A stretch of DNA of 43,334 nucleotides, taken from positions 1-43,334 of the forward strand of contig NZ_SMBZ01000032.1 in the NCBI RefSeq assembly GCF_004342685.1, in the 5' to 3' direction. Positions 8,841 through 17,225 of this stretch are shown here, one piece after another. Position numbers and translations under genes: made by a program. The first letter of the stretch is position 1, and the number at the start of each line of letters is the position of its first letter. The notes under the pieces were generated by a model. The model had not been told where the DNA came from, ran no database searches, and was given only the letters and a program-made list of their open reading frames with translations. The DNA comes from Sphingobacterium alimentarium (lineage in GTDB: Bacteria; Bacteroidota; Bacteroidia; Sphingobacteriales; Sphingobacteriaceae).

Positions 8841-8911
8841 ACGGGCAGACATTCCGTTCGTTTTCATTGGGGAAAAACCCCTTCTTCAAACTCACTCAGT
8901 GCTGCCCCTAC
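8841..8911 (+). repeat. Dispersed repeat C, copy 1, with internal insertion
   Basis: It begins ACGGGCAGACATTCCGTTCG and ends CTCACTCAGTGCTGCCCCTAC. These halves match the two halves of the copy at 8961-9000 but are separated here by about 30 bp of additional sequence. Confidence 0.65.
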
Positions 8912-8960
8912 CTAACGTACAATCTATATAGTTTCTTAATTGTTTTGTAGTACCCCATGC

Positions 8961-9000
8961 GTAGGGGCAATACTGAGCGCAGCGGAATGTTTGCCCGCTT
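8961..9000 (-). repeat. Dispersed repeat C, copy 2, inverted
   Basis: Read on the minus strand it starts AAGCGGGCAAACATTCCGCT and ends CAGTATTGCCCCTAC. It is the uninterrupted, inverted counterpart of 8841-8911. Confidence 0.65.
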
Positions 9001-9057
9001 AAGTTTTATACCTTTAGAATAGTGGTGGATGATAAGATTGAAAAGAATTGAATTTGC

Positions 9058-9077
9058 GGGCGATGCATGCATCGCCC
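9058..9077. repeat. Palindrome A, copy 3
   Basis: Identical 20 bp palindrome, exactly 440 bp after copy 1. It is the left half of the second composite unit. Confidence 0.9.
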
Positions 9078-9123
9078 GTATAAACAATCGTGAAATAATT
9101 AACGCTAGTTCCCCTAAATGTAG

Positions 9124-9143
9124 GGCCGAAGAATGCTTCGACC
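9124..9143. repeat. Palindrome B, copy 2 (degenerate)
   Basis: GGCCGAAGAATGCTTCGACC differs from copy 1 at two positions, which spoils the palindrome. It lies exactly 440 bp after copy 1 and again 66 bp after the start of palindrome A. Confidence 0.85.
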
Positions 9144-9332
9144 GCGTAAACAAACTAAATTTCTATATAATCTAAAGTTTCCTCATCAAAGATTCGGAAT
9201 GACGAGGTCTTGTGGGGGGACTGGAGACTCTTCACTTCGTTCTGAGTTGTAAATGACCTTTCCCCTTTCTCAAATCTCACATCTCAAATCTCTTTCCTCA
9301 TTTCTCGGAACTATTCCCGAAATTTATAGGTC

Positions 9333-11066
9333 ATGAAAACCAAATTAACCAGAACTCTATTATTAGGCTTGTTTTTTCTTTGGGGTACTTACCCAGTTTG
9401 GGGTCAGCATATGAATGAAATTGTTGCCACAAAGGATCCATTAAAACAATTGGAGAAAGTTTTAATGTCACCTGTGGATTATAAACAAGATACCCTAACC
9501 CTGCAGAGAAACCTTAAACCAATACTCGATCTTGCCAACAAGGAGCATAGTGTGCCACTCAAATGGGCCTATTACATGTTGATGGCAGATGGTTATTCCA
9601 TTGCCTTTGATCGGGTAAACCCTAGGACCGATCATTTCTTTTCTTTAGGTGAAAAATTGGTATTCGATAACGATTACCCTATCTTGCAGATGGTAGGGAA
9701 TGTTCGGCATGGTTCCTGTTATTTTACCTACCGTGCTGTTAAGGAGGCTTTTCCATATTTTTTACAAGCTGCCGATTTACAGAAGAATATAGCACCTGAA
9801 AAGGTGCCCTTGATTGAAATGCACTATAATTTTTTGGCGCGATTTTACAGCTTTATTGGCGATAATGCCAAAGCAGTAGATTACCTGAAACTTGCCCTGC
9901 CTTTTACCGAGAAGCTAAGTCGAAAGCAAATTGATATGACCAATTCCATTGCAGTCTATTTAAGACGCGACTCCCTGTTTGACCAATCGCATACCTATTT
10001 TATACAAGCCATGCAGACCGCCAAGCTAGCAAAAGACTCCGTATGGATAGGAATTATCGCTGGAAATTTGGCCGATTTTGAATGGGAAAAAGGACATAAG
10101 GATAAGGCCATGGCATTGGTGCGACAGAATATCGATTTATCACTACGTTATAATGAACTATTGGATGCCATGCGCGCCAACCTCATTTTGGCCAGTATGC
10201 TTATTGATCAAAAGCAATGGCTAAAAGCAAAAGAACATGTGCATAGCAGTATGCGACTAATGGAAGACAAGCCTTATTTCTTAAACTTTAAACGAGATGC
10301 TGCAAAAGCACTATCTCAAATCGCGAAGGGAATGGGGCAGCCTGACGAAGAATTGCGGCAATTACATCGCTTTATTAGCTATGAGGATTCCCTAGATAAA
10401 CGAAACAGCAATAGCGAAATGCAAAAGATTTCTTGGAAATGGGAAATGGAACGTTATGAACAAGCCATTAAAACGGCTGAAGATAGACGACAGCAGATTA
10501 AACAGACTTATCAGTATGTGGGGGTATTTTTGATCTTAATTTTTGTGATTGTTCTGCTATTGATTAATCGCACAAAAAATAAAATCCAGATTCGCAGTAC
10601 ACTCTTAGAAAAGGAGCAATTGGCTTTAACCTATGAGAAGCAATTAGTGGATCAAGAATTGCTCGTTCTTAAAGATTCCTTGCAGGAATTTACCGATACC
10701 ATTAAAATAAACGATCAGACCATCAACCGGCTTCGTCGGGAGTTGTTGGAAGAAAATAAGCATGCCCCAGAATCTCAAACACAGATTGCCAAAAGTCTTA
10801 ATATGATGCTCGAAACACATATTATGACCGATGATCGCTGGATGAGATTCAAAAACGTTTTTGATAAAGTCCATCCCAACTTCCTTCAACGTCAAAAGGA
10901 AATATATCCTAAATTAACAGAGAATGACCTCCGTTTAATTGCATTAGGAAAGCTGGAACTCAGCAATCGCAGCATGAGCGATTTACTCGGGGTTTCGCTG
11001 GAAGGAATAAAAAAAGCAAAACAAAGGTTAAAAAAGAAACTTGATGAGATGAATTCTCCGAGTTAG
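9333..11066 (+). CDS. Membrane-bound TPR sensor with C-terminal helix-turn-helix
   Basis: A 577-residue one-component regulator of the type common in Bacteroidota. A signal peptide (residues 1-24, ending PVWGQ) leads to a periplasmic alpha-helical region of TPR-like repeats (about 30-360). A transmembrane helix follows at about 393-412 (VGVFLILIFVIVLLLI), then a cytoplasmic coiled coil (about 413-490) and a C-terminal LuxR/sigma-4-like helix-turn-helix at about 520-570, with IYPKLTENDLRLIALGKLEL and MSDLLGVSLEGIKKAKQRLK. It should bind DNA while tethered to the inner membrane and relay a periplasmic signal. It stands alone; the target is unknown, and control of the downstream polysaccharide locus is only a guess. 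Confidence 0.88.
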   Translation: MKTKLTRTLLLGLFFLWGTYPVWGQHMNEIVATKDPLKQLEKVLMSPVDYKQDTLTLQRNLKPILDLANKEHSVPLKWAYYMLMADGYSIAFDRVNPRTDHFFSLGEKLVFDNDYPILQMVGNVRHGSCYFTYRAVKEAFPYFLQAADLQKNIAPEKVPLIEMHYNFLARFYSFIGDNAKAVDYLKLALPFTEKLSRKQIDMTNSIAVYLRRDSLFDQSHTYFIQAMQTAKLAKDSVWIGIIAGNLADFEWEKGHKDKAMALVRQNIDLSLRYNELLDAMRANLILASMLIDQKQWLKAKEHVHSSMRLMEDKPYFLNFKRDAAKALSQIAKGMGQPDEELRQLHRFISYEDSLDKRNSNSEMQKISWKWEMERYEQAIKTAEDRRQQIKQTYQYVGVFLILIFVIVLLLINRTKNKIQIRSTLLEKEQLALTYEKQLVDQELLVLKDSLQEFTDTIKINDQTINRLRRELLEENKHAPESQTQIAKSLNMMLETHIMTDDRWMRFKNVFDKVHPNFLQRQKEIYPKLTENDLRLIALGKLELSNRSMSDLLGVSLEGIKKAKQRLKKKLDEMNSPS

Positions 11067-11089
11067 GCATTTTTGAAGCCCCAGATTTC

Positions 11090-11221
11090 TTTGGATTTAC
11101 TTCGAGAATACTTCGGAATTCGTGTGGATTTTATTCGGAACTGATTCGGATCTCGTTCGCTTCTAACCGAACGAGATCCGAACGAGGTCCGAACGAGTTC
11201 TGAAGGAGATACGAAGAAAAC
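11090..11221. repeat. Twelve 11-bp units, orientation reversing at the centre
   Basis: Units start at 11090, 11101, 11112, 11123, 11134, 11145, 11156, 11167, 11178, 11189, 11200 and 11211, exactly 11 bp apart. The left half carries variants of TTCGGA (TTTGGA, TTCGAG, TTCGGA, TGTGGA, TTCGGA, TTCGGA). From 11167 the units carry the reverse-complement type CCGAACGAG (three near-identical copies, then degenerate CTGAAGGAG and ACGAAG). The centre folds into a perfect 15 bp stem (11145-11159 with 11168-11182) and an 8 nt loop. The 11 bp period excludes coding sequence. Confidence 0.9.
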
Positions 11222-11332
11222 CCCTTGAAACCCTCGAGAAGGCAAGATGACAGGATGAAAACTCAGCTGAATCTATTCTTGATTAGAGAGAAATTTAAGT
11301 AAAACGAGCCTATAATTAGCGACTCATACTAG

Positions 11333-11365
11333 CTTGTAATTATGTTTACAAGTCTTTATTTTTCT
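11333..11365 (+). terminator. Possible terminator hairpin
   Basis: CTTGTAA (11333-11339) pairs with TTACAAG (11346-11352) around a 6 nt loop, followed by TCTTTATTTTTCT. It is AT-rich and far from any stop codon, so the call is tentative. Confidence 0.35.
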
Positions 11366-11570
11366 TTCATTAAATAAATGTAGTGAACTGCTGTATTTCT
11401 ACTTGTCCCTTAAAAATGGACGATATGAAGCCTAATTTTTGCCGCTTTCTAGAATTAATAAGTGTTTATTCGCTAATGTCCACCCATTGTCCACCCCCAA
11501 AAACTTGTATTTTTCAACTATCTATGGGTATTTTTACGGTGAAATTATTTGAACTAAACCCTTTATTAAT

Positions 11571-12074
11571 ATGTATTACTTTCTAGCTGCTCTCCTCCTT
11601 GGAGGATTATTTTGTTATTTCTGGATTCAAAAAAAGAAAATGAATGTTCTTAGTCGATACGCTGAATTTCATGTTCGTGTTTTATTGGATCCGCAGAGTT
11701 CAGATAACTACCGGCAATATGGTTGCTTTATTTTTCAAGCGAATTGTATTGCAGAATCTTTAAAAGAAATTGTATTGACTGAAGTGCGTTGTGCCAATAA
11801 ACACATACAAGTAAATACATTTGATAAATTGAATTTCTTTATAGCACCTGGACAACTTGGCGAAAGTGCTATGCGTTCAATCGGTATTTCCATTAGTTCG
11901 GATTATTTGCAAAAATATTCTCCGAAACAGGAAGGCTTAGTCCTTAAAGGTTATATCAAAAAACTCAATGGGGTTAAGGAAGAATTTATGGTTAGCCATT
12001 ATTTTCAAATCGAACCATTTAAAGGTGAGGTGAAGAAAAAACAAAGAGTCAGGAATAGCACGCTCGCTGTTTAG
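11571..12074 (+). CDS. Membrane-anchored protein of unknown function
   Basis: I do not recognise this 167-residue protein. It has one N-terminal hydrophobic segment (residues 2-19, YYFLAALLLGGLFCYFWI) followed by KKK, so the rest would face the cytoplasm by the positive-inside rule. The soluble part has mixed alpha/beta character, with strands such as EFHVRVLLD and YGCFIFQANC, a segment GESAMRSIGISISSDYLQKY, and a basic tail (EVKKKQRVRN). Codon use matches the neighbours. It is monocistronic: a non-coding stretch precedes it and a terminator follows at 12092. Confidence 0.7.
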   Translation: MYYFLAALLLGGLFCYFWIQKKKMNVLSRYAEFHVRVLLDPQSSDNYRQYGCFIFQANCIAESLKEIVLTEVRCANKHIQVNTFDKLNFFIAPGQLGESAMRSIGISISSDYLQKYSPKQEGLVLKGYIKKLNGVKEEFMVSHYFQIEPFKGEVKKKQRVRNSTLAV

Positions 12075-12091
12075 TTACATTAGGTTATAGA

Positions 12092-12124
12092 AAGCACTGT
12101 TCTTCCTGAGGAATAGTGCTTTTC
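12092..12124 (+). terminator. Rho-independent terminator
   Basis: AAGCACT (12092-12098) pairs with AGTGCTT (12115-12121), with further G-T, T-A, T-A and C-G pairs inside, and a short T tail. It separates the unknown membrane protein from the polysaccharide locus. Confidence 0.75.
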
Positions 12125-12237
12125 TGCAATATGGATAGGACAAACGATTGCAATTTACCTGTACGCTTTTTTTAATTCTATAAGTCTAAACATGCTTGAT
12201 TAACAAATTGTTAAGAATTCCAATATAATCATACGAA

Positions 12238-12269
12238 TTTGTTTTTTAATAAAATGTTGAGTACTTTTG
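12238..12269 (+). promoter_or_regulatory. Main promoter of the polysaccharide operon
   Basis: TTTG (12238-12241), a 20 bp spacer and TACTTTTG (12262-12269) match the Bacteroidota consensus fully. Transcription should begin near 12275, leaving only about 12 nt before the ATG at 12287. It is the only strong promoter I see before the run of same-strand genes reaching 39253. Confidence 0.8.
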
Positions 12270-12286
12270 TTGCTCACACAAGATAG

Positions 12287-12805
12287 ATGCTTGATTCGAT
12301 CATAACATCCAAGACCAGACTTAAGTTACTCATTAAGTTCTTTGTGACATCCAGCAATAAGGGATACCTGCGCGGGATTGCGGAAGAGTTCAATGAATCA
12401 ACGAATGCCATTCGTAAAGAGCTTAATCAGCTCTCCGATGCCGGCTATTTAGTCCGTTTCCAGGAAAATAATCGAATCTACTATCAAGCTAACACAGAAC
12501 ACCCTTTATTCCAATCTTTACAAAATCTAGTTCGTACCTATTTGGGTTTCGATCAAGCTGTGGATCAGGTATTGCAGAGGGCTGGTGAGGTTAGTTTAGT
12601 GTCGCTGTTGGGAGATTATGCGAAAGGGATCGATTCAGGAACAATTGAATTACTCGTAATGGGCGATAAATTGGATAAGGCATACTTATTGCAGATAAGC
12701 GCCAAAATGGAACAATTACTCGGGAAAAACATTCAGTTGTATTTCGATAGGGATGAGGAAATCCTACAGCAGATTATATTATATCAACAAGATGACCTGG
12801 TTTAA
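12287..12805 (+). CDS. ArsR-like winged-helix regulator with degenerate nucleotidyltransferase-like domain
   Basis: A 172-residue protein heading the polysaccharide operon. Residues 1-85 form a winged helix: SKTRLKLLIKFFVTSSNKGY, then GIAEEFNESTNAIRKELNQL as the recognition region, and a wing GYLVRFQENNRIYYQAN. Residues 98-160 (VSLVSLLGDYAKGIDSGTIE then LLVMGDK) resemble the minimal nucleotidyltransferase fold, where active members have a G-S pair and two acidic residues. Here G-D replaces G-S and the D-x-D is not intact, so the domain is probably inactive and may sense a nucleotide or NDP-sugar. It starts right behind the main promoter and is followed 28 bp later by ugd, so it probably controls the locus. 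The sensing role is inference. Confidence 0.8.
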   Translation: MLDSIITSKTRLKLLIKFFVTSSNKGYLRGIAEEFNESTNAIRKELNQLSDAGYLVRFQENNRIYYQANTEHPLFQSLQNLVRTYLGFDQAVDQVLQRAGEVSLVSLLGDYAKGIDSGTIELLVMGDKLDKAYLLQISAKMEQLLGKNIQLYFDRDEEILQQIILYQQDDLV

Positions 12806-12833
12806 AGGGTTTAATTTGGCGTAATAAGTACAA

Positions 12834-14213
12834 ATGGAAATAAAGAAAATAACGTGTATCGGCGCTGGCTATGTAGGGGGACCCACCATGTCGGTAATTG
12901 CACAAAAGAACCCACATATTCAAGTAACGGTTGTAGACCTTAATGCTCAACGCATTGCGGACTGGAATCAAGAGGACTTGAGTCTTCTTCCAGTCTATGA
13001 GCCTGGCTTGGATGCGGTTGTTGCTGAGGCCCGTGGAAGAAACTTATTCTTCTCTACCGAAGTGGAGAAAGCCATTCATGAGGCAGATATGATTTTCATC
13101 TCTGTCAATACCCCGACCAAAACCTATGGTAAGGGAAAGGGACAGGCAGCAGATTTGAAGTTCATCGAACTTTGTGCCCGTCAAATTGCCGATGTATCGG
13201 AGTCCGCAAAGATCATCGTTGAGAAGTCCACCATTCCGGTGCGTACGGCTGCAACGATTAAAAATATTTTAGACCATACCGGAAAGGGAATCCAGTTTCA
13301 TGTACTTTCCAATCCGGAATTCTTAGCTGAGGGAACGGCTATTGCAGATTTGCATAATCCGGATCGTATATTAATAGGAGGCGAGGATGCAGATGCTATA
13401 CAAGCCTTGAAAAAGATATATGAAGCATGGGTGCCTGCAGAGCGTGTTATCAGTACCAATCTTTGGTCATCTGAATTATCAAAGCTGGTAGCGAATGCCT
13501 TTCTGGCGCAACGGGTATCCTCCATTAATTCCATATCGGAGTTATGTGAAGCTACCGGTGCCAATGTGGATGAAGTCGCTCATGCCATTGGTCAGGATTC
13601 TAGAATTGGTTCCAAATTCTTGAAAGCTTCCGTAGGTTTTGGAGGTTCATGCTTCCAGAAGGACTTATTAAACCTGGTTTATATCGCCAGGTCCTATAAC
13701 CTGCATGCGGTTGCTGATTATTGGGAGCAGGTGATTAAAATCAATGACCACCAGAAATCGCGCTTTGCAGAGAAGATCATTCAAACCATGTACAATACGG
13801 TAAATGGCAAGAAAATTGCTTTCCTGGGCTGGGCTTTCAAGAAAAACACCAACGATACACGCGAATCGGCAGCTATTTATGTCGCTGATCACCTCTTGGA
13901 GGAACAAGCAAATATCGCGGTGTTTGACCCGAAAGTTCGTGAAGAACAGATTTACGAGGATTTAGACTACCTAGCAACACGCAGTAACGATGAAAACAGA
14001 GCACTCTTACAAGTGCAAGATGATGCCTATGCCGCAGCCGATGGAGCACACGGATTGGCCATATTAACCGAATGGGACGAATTTAAAGAACTCGATTGGG
14101 CAAAAATAAAGACAGTCATGAAAAAACCTGCCTTTATTTTTGATGGAAGAAAATTGCTCGATGGTAAGAAATTACAAGAATTGGGATTTGTGTATTACGC
14201 AATTGGTGAATAG
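12834..14213 (+). CDS. ugd: UDP-glucose 6-dehydrogenase
   Basis: It oxidises UDP-glucose twice with NAD+ to UDP-glucuronate in the cytoplasm, supplying an acidic sugar for the polysaccharide. The 459-residue protein has the N-terminal Rossmann motif [10 protein letters not shown], the conserved STIPVRTA and [12 protein letters not shown] segments (the Glu thought to assist hydrolysis), the central dimerisation helix, and the active-site motif [10 protein letters not shown] with nucleophile Cys273. The UDP-binding C-terminal domain begins near [16 protein letters not shown]. The longer spacing and insert ([12 protein letters not shown]) resemble the animal/plant-like class of Ugd rather than the short E. 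coli form. Composition is less AT-rich than in the genes downstream. Confidence 0.96.
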   Translation: MEIKKITCIGAGYVGGPTMSVIAQKNPHIQVTVVDLNAQRIADWNQEDLSLLPVYEPGLDAVVAEARGRNLFFSTEVEKAIHEADMIFISVNTPTKTYGKGKGQAADLKFIELCARQIADVSESAKIIVEKSTIPVRTAATIKNILDHTGKGIQFHVLSNPEFLAEGTAIADLHNPDRILIGGEDADAIQALKKIYEAWVPAERVISTNLWSSELSKLVANAFLAQRVSSINSISELCEATGANVDEVAHAIGQDSRIGSKFLKASVGFGGSCFQKDLLNLVYIARSYNLHAVADYWEQVIKINDHQKSRFAEKIIQTMYNTVNGKKIAFLGWAFKKNTNDTRESAAIYVADHLLEEQANIAVFDPKVREEQIYEDLDYLATRSNDENRALLQVQDDAYAAADGAHGLAILTEWDEFKELDWAKIKTVMKKPAFIFDGRKLLDGKKLQELGFVYYAIGE

Positions 14214-14245
14214 GGAAAGAATACTTTATAAACATCATTTCTTTT

Positions 14246-14731
14246 ATGGAAAAGCCAGATAAAAAAGTAAAAAAATCAAAACTCAAGGATTACAACCCAG
14301 GACCACGAGTGGGGATTACCTTCAGTACCTTTGACCTCCTACATGCAGGTCATATTATGATGTTAGCTGAAGCGAAGCGTCAATGTGATTACCTGATCTG
14401 TGGTTTACAAATGGATCCCACTTTGGATAGACCAGAGAAAAATGCACCAAGTCAGACAGTAGTTGAACGTTATATTCAATTACGCGGATGCATTTATGTT
14501 GATGAGATTGTTCCTTATTCTACGGAGCAGGATTTGGAGGATATTTTAAAATCCTTTAAGCTGGATGTGCGTATTGTTGGTGATGAGTATAAGGATCGCG
14601 ATTTCACAGGTAGAAAGTATTGTGAAGAAAAAGGAATTGAGCTTTACTTCAACAGTAGGGATCATCGCTTCTCGAGCTCTGGGTTGAGAAAGATCGTGGC
14701 AGATAAGGAAAATCAGAAGAATAATAAGTAA
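14246..14731 (+). CDS. TagD/RfaE-like cytidylyl-/adenylyltransferase
   Basis: A 161-residue nucleotidyltransferase of the glycerol-3-phosphate cytidylyltransferase type. The nucleotide-binding motif GxFDxxHxGH appears as FSTFDLLHAGHIMML (about residues 26-40). The R-x-x-x-I-x-T/S-S loop appears as DHRFSSSGLRK near residue 143. Such enzymes transfer CMP or AMP to a phosphorylated alcohol or sugar. It sits between ugd and a UDP-HexNAc dehydrogenase in the same operon, but no glycerophosphate transferase or sugar kinase is present, so its substrate cannot be stated. The first 20 residues are a lysine-rich extension. Confidence 0.85.
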   Translation: MEKPDKKVKKSKLKDYNPGPRVGITFSTFDLLHAGHIMMLAEAKRQCDYLICGLQMDPTLDRPEKNAPSQTVVERYIQLRGCIYVDEIVPYSTEQDLEDILKSFKLDVRIVGDEYKDRDFTGRKYCEEKGIELYFNSRDHRFSSSGLRKIVADKENQKNNK

Positions 14732-14754
14732 AAGGAAAGCTATAGTTTAATAAT

Positions 14755-16077
14755 ATGCTTAATCACCCAACAGTAGACAATAGATTAGATCAAATTAAGC
14801 TAGCCATAGTAGGTTTAGGCTATGTTGGTCTACCACTTGCTGTTGAATTCGCTAAGAAATATCCCGTTATTGGTTTTGATATTAATAATGAACGTATAAA
14901 TGAATTAAAAAACACGGTTGATATAACCAAAGAGGTTGAGGAGGAAAGGTTGAAAGAAGTTCAATTAGAAGATTCAACTAAAGGTATCGGATTGCAGTTT
15001 AGCTCAAGTCTTCAAGACCTTACAGACTGTAATACCTTCATAGTCACAGTACCTACACCTATTGATAATCTTAAGCTTCCGGACCTTCGTTATTTGAGAA
15101 CGGCATCCAAAATGTTGGCGGGAATATTAAAACCTGGTGATTTGATCATTTATGAATCGACTGTTTATCCGGGTTGTACTGAAGAAGAATGTGTGCCTAT
15201 TTTAGAACAGTTTTCAGGTTTAATGTTCAATCGTGATTTTTTCGTAGGATACTCTCCAGAACGTATCAATCCAGGAGATAAGATTCGAACATTACCTCAG
15301 ATTAAGAAAGTTACTTCGGGTTCTACCGCAATAATTGCTGACCGAGTAGATGATTTGTATCGATCAATAATTATTGCTGGTACGCATAAAGCACCTTCTA
15401 TAAAAGTAGCAGAAGCATCAAAAGCCATAGAAAATGCACAACGCGACGTGAATATCTCTTTTGTGAATGAATTGGCATTGATTTTTGATCGTTTGGGAAT
15501 AGATACTAATGACGTACTTGAAGCTGCAGGAACCAAATGGAATTTTCTCAAGTATAAGCCAGGCTTAGTGGGAGGGCACTGTATAGGTGTGGACCCGTAT
15601 TATTTAACGTTTAAGGCACAATCTGTTGGCTATCATCCCCAGGTCATTCTTTCCGGAAGACGGGTAAATGATAATATGGGGTCCTTTATAGCTGGAAAGT
15701 TAGTGAAAATGATGATTCAAAAGGATATTCCAGTAAAACATGCCAAGGTGTTAATATTAGGAATAACCTTCAAAGAGAATTGTACCGATATTCGAAACAC
15801 AAGGGTGGTGGACATATATAAGGAACTATTATCCTACGAGATTAAAGCAGACGTTTATGATCCCTGGGTAAATAAAGAAGAAGTAAAAAAAGAATATAAT
15901 ATTGATTGTTTAACGACATCACTGGACATTCAAGTCACTAAATATGCTGCTATTGTATTAGCAGTGGCGCATAATGAGTTTTTGAGTTTAGATATTAAGA
16001 AATTAAAAGAAAATAAAGGTATCATATTTGACATCAAATCTTGTTTAGATCGGGATTTGGTTGATGCGAGATTGTAA
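14755..16077 (+). CDS. UDP-N-acetyl-hexosamine 6-dehydrogenase (WbpO/TviB-like)
   Basis: A nucleotide-sugar dehydrogenase of 440 residues that should convert UDP-GlcNAc or UDP-GalNAc to the uronic acid. The NAD motif [14 protein letters not shown] is followed by [24 protein letters not shown] and the active-site motif [12 protein letters not shown] with nucleophile Cys276. The C-terminal domain has [16 protein letters not shown]. The PERINPGD segment and overall length are typical of the WbpO/TviB (Vi antigen) branch rather than of Ugd. Exact sugar specificity (gluco or galacto) is not readable. It is the second of three dehydrogenases in the locus. Confidence 0.92.
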   Translation: MLNHPTVDNRLDQIKLAIVGLGYVGLPLAVEFAKKYPVIGFDINNERINELKNTVDITKEVEEERLKEVQLEDSTKGIGLQFSSSLQDLTDCNTFIVTVPTPIDNLKLPDLRYLRTASKMLAGILKPGDLIIYESTVYPGCTEEECVPILEQFSGLMFNRDFFVGYSPERINPGDKIRTLPQIKKVTSGSTAIIADRVDDLYRSIIIAGTHKAPSIKVAEASKAIENAQRDVNISFVNELALIFDRLGIDTNDVLEAAGTKWNFLKYKPGLVGGHCIGVDPYYLTFKAQSVGYHPQVILSGRRVNDNMGSFIAGKLVKMMIQKDIPVKHAKVLILGITFKENCTDIRNTRVVDIYKELLSYEIKADVYDPWVNKEEVKKEYNIDCLTTSLDIQVTKYAAIVLAVAHNEFLSLDIKKLKENKGIIFDIKSCLDRDLVDARL

Positions 16078-16097
16078 TTAGGTATATAAATAATAAT

Positions 16098-17219
16098 ATG
16101 AAAAGAAATCTTATTGTGTTTGGGACACGTCCAGAGGCCATAAAAATGGCACCTTTAGTGAAAGCATTTCAAAGTCAAACAGATTTTGAAACCAAAGTCT
16201 GTGTTACAGCACAACACCGGGAAATGTTAGATCAAGTATTGGAGTTTTTTGATATTATTCCAGATTTTGATTTAAACCTAATGAAACCTAATCAAAATTT
16301 ATATACCCTTACTGCGGATATCATAACTGAATTAAAACCAGTTTTAGAAGATTTTAAACCAGACTATGTATATGTGCATGGGGATACAACTACCACAATG
16401 GCTAGTAGCATAGCAGCATTTTATTCCGGGGCGCAGGTTTGTCATGTGGAAGCAGGTTTAAGAACCCACAATAAACGCTCTCCTTTTCCAGAAGAGATCA
16501 ATAGACAAGTAGCCGGAAGAATTTGTGATTATCATTTCTCTCCTACTGAAGCATCTAAGGAAAATCTGCTTCGTGAAAATATTCAAGAAAATGACATATT
16601 GGTTACAGGCAATACAGTGATCGATGCCTTATTTGAAAGTTCAGAACGCGTTAAGGATTTAGAAAATCCAGAGATTGAGGAATTAAGAAATCTTGTGGAT
16701 GTCAATAAAAAATTAATATTAGTCACTGGTCATCGTCGAGAAAATCATGGGCAAGGTTTTATTAATATTTGTGAAGCCTTAAAAGAAATCGCTTTAAAAA
16801 ACACTGATGTTCAAATTATTTATCCGGTACATTTAAACCCAAATGTGAAAAAACCGGTATACGAAATCTTATCGGATGTTTCTAATATTCATTTGATTGA
16901 CCCTCTAGCCTATCCTGCGTTTGTTTGGTTAATGAATCAATCCTATTTAATAATTACTGACTCAGGTGGTGTTCAAGAGGAAGCGCCAAGTTTAGGGAAA
17001 CCGGTATTGGTTATGCGCGAAACGACAGAACGACCAGAAGCCGTTGATGCCGGAACAGTTATCTTGGTAGGTACTGATAAAAATAAAATTGTTGCTGAGG
17101 CAAATAGTCTATTACAAGATCAAGATAGGTACCAGCAAATGTCTGCCTTGCATAATCCTTATGGAGATGGAAAGGCATGTGAACGAATCGTAAATTTTAT
17201 TAGAAACTTAAATAAATAA
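16098..17219 (+). CDS. wecB: UDP-N-acetylglucosamine 2-epimerase (non-hydrolysing)
   Basis: It interconverts UDP-GlcNAc and UDP-ManNAc, the substrate of the next enzyme. The 373-residue protein has the GT-B fold landmarks of the family: [14 protein letters not shown] at the N-terminus, [36 protein letters not shown] and [20 protein letters not shown] for the UDP site. All the usual Arg, His, Asp and Glu residues are in place and the length is normal. It precedes wecC by 6 bp, so the pair makes UDP-ManNAcA. Confidence 0.96.
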   Translation: MKRNLIVFGTRPEAIKMAPLVKAFQSQTDFETKVCVTAQHREMLDQVLEFFDIIPDFDLNLMKPNQNLYTLTADIITELKPVLEDFKPDYVYVHGDTTTTMASSIAAFYSGAQVCHVEAGLRTHNKRSPFPEEINRQVAGRICDYHFSPTEASKENLLRENIQENDILVTGNTVIDALFESSERVKDLENPEIEELRNLVDVNKKLILVTGHRRENHGQGFINICEALKEIALKNTDVQIIYPVHLNPNVKKPVYEILSDVSNIHLIDPLAYPAFVWLMNQSYLIITDSGGVQEEAPSLGKPVLVMRETTERPEAVDAGTVILVGTDKNKIVAEANSLLQDQDRYQQMSALHNPYGDGKACERIVNFIRNLNK

Positions 17220-17225
17220 AAAGAA

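Larger units (their letters stand above)
8395..9332. repeat. Non-coding mosaic of palindromic and dispersed repeats
   Basis: This 938 bp gap has no convincing gene. It holds three copies of the palindrome GGGCGATGCATGCATCGCCC, two of a GGTCGAAGCATGCTTCGACC palindrome, an inverted pair of a longer element (8841-8911 and 8961-9000), and three GAGACCG-type motifs (from about 8395, 8543 and 8575). Low-complexity GTGAGATATGAGA / CTCAAATCTCACATCTC stretches occur in opposite orientations near 8565 and 9270. It looks like an accumulation site for chromosomal intergenic repeats rather than a mobile element, as no transposase is present. Confidence 0.8.
11067..11570. other. Non-coding gap with phased repeat and possible hairpin
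   Basis: No gene is supported in this 504 bp. The first part (11090-11221) is an 11-bp repeat array described separately. A 7 bp hairpin with a T-rich tail lies at 11333-11365. From 11366 to 11570 I see only AT-rich sequence; short open frames there have no coding character. Confidence 0.7.

Noticed and set aside
8908..9153. Minus-strand open frame of 81 codons in the repeat region
   Set aside because: It runs straight through palindromes A and B and repeat C, so its sequence is dictated by repeats and not by coding.
11063..11245. Minus-strand open frame of 60 codons over the phased array
   Set aside because: The array has an 11 bp period, which is not a multiple of three; the Arg/Ser-rich product is a by-product of the repeat.
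11383..11586. Plus-strand open frame of 67 codons before the unknown membrane protein
   Set aside because: It overlaps the start of the membrane protein in another frame and looks like translated AT-rich spacer with scattered Cys and Pro.
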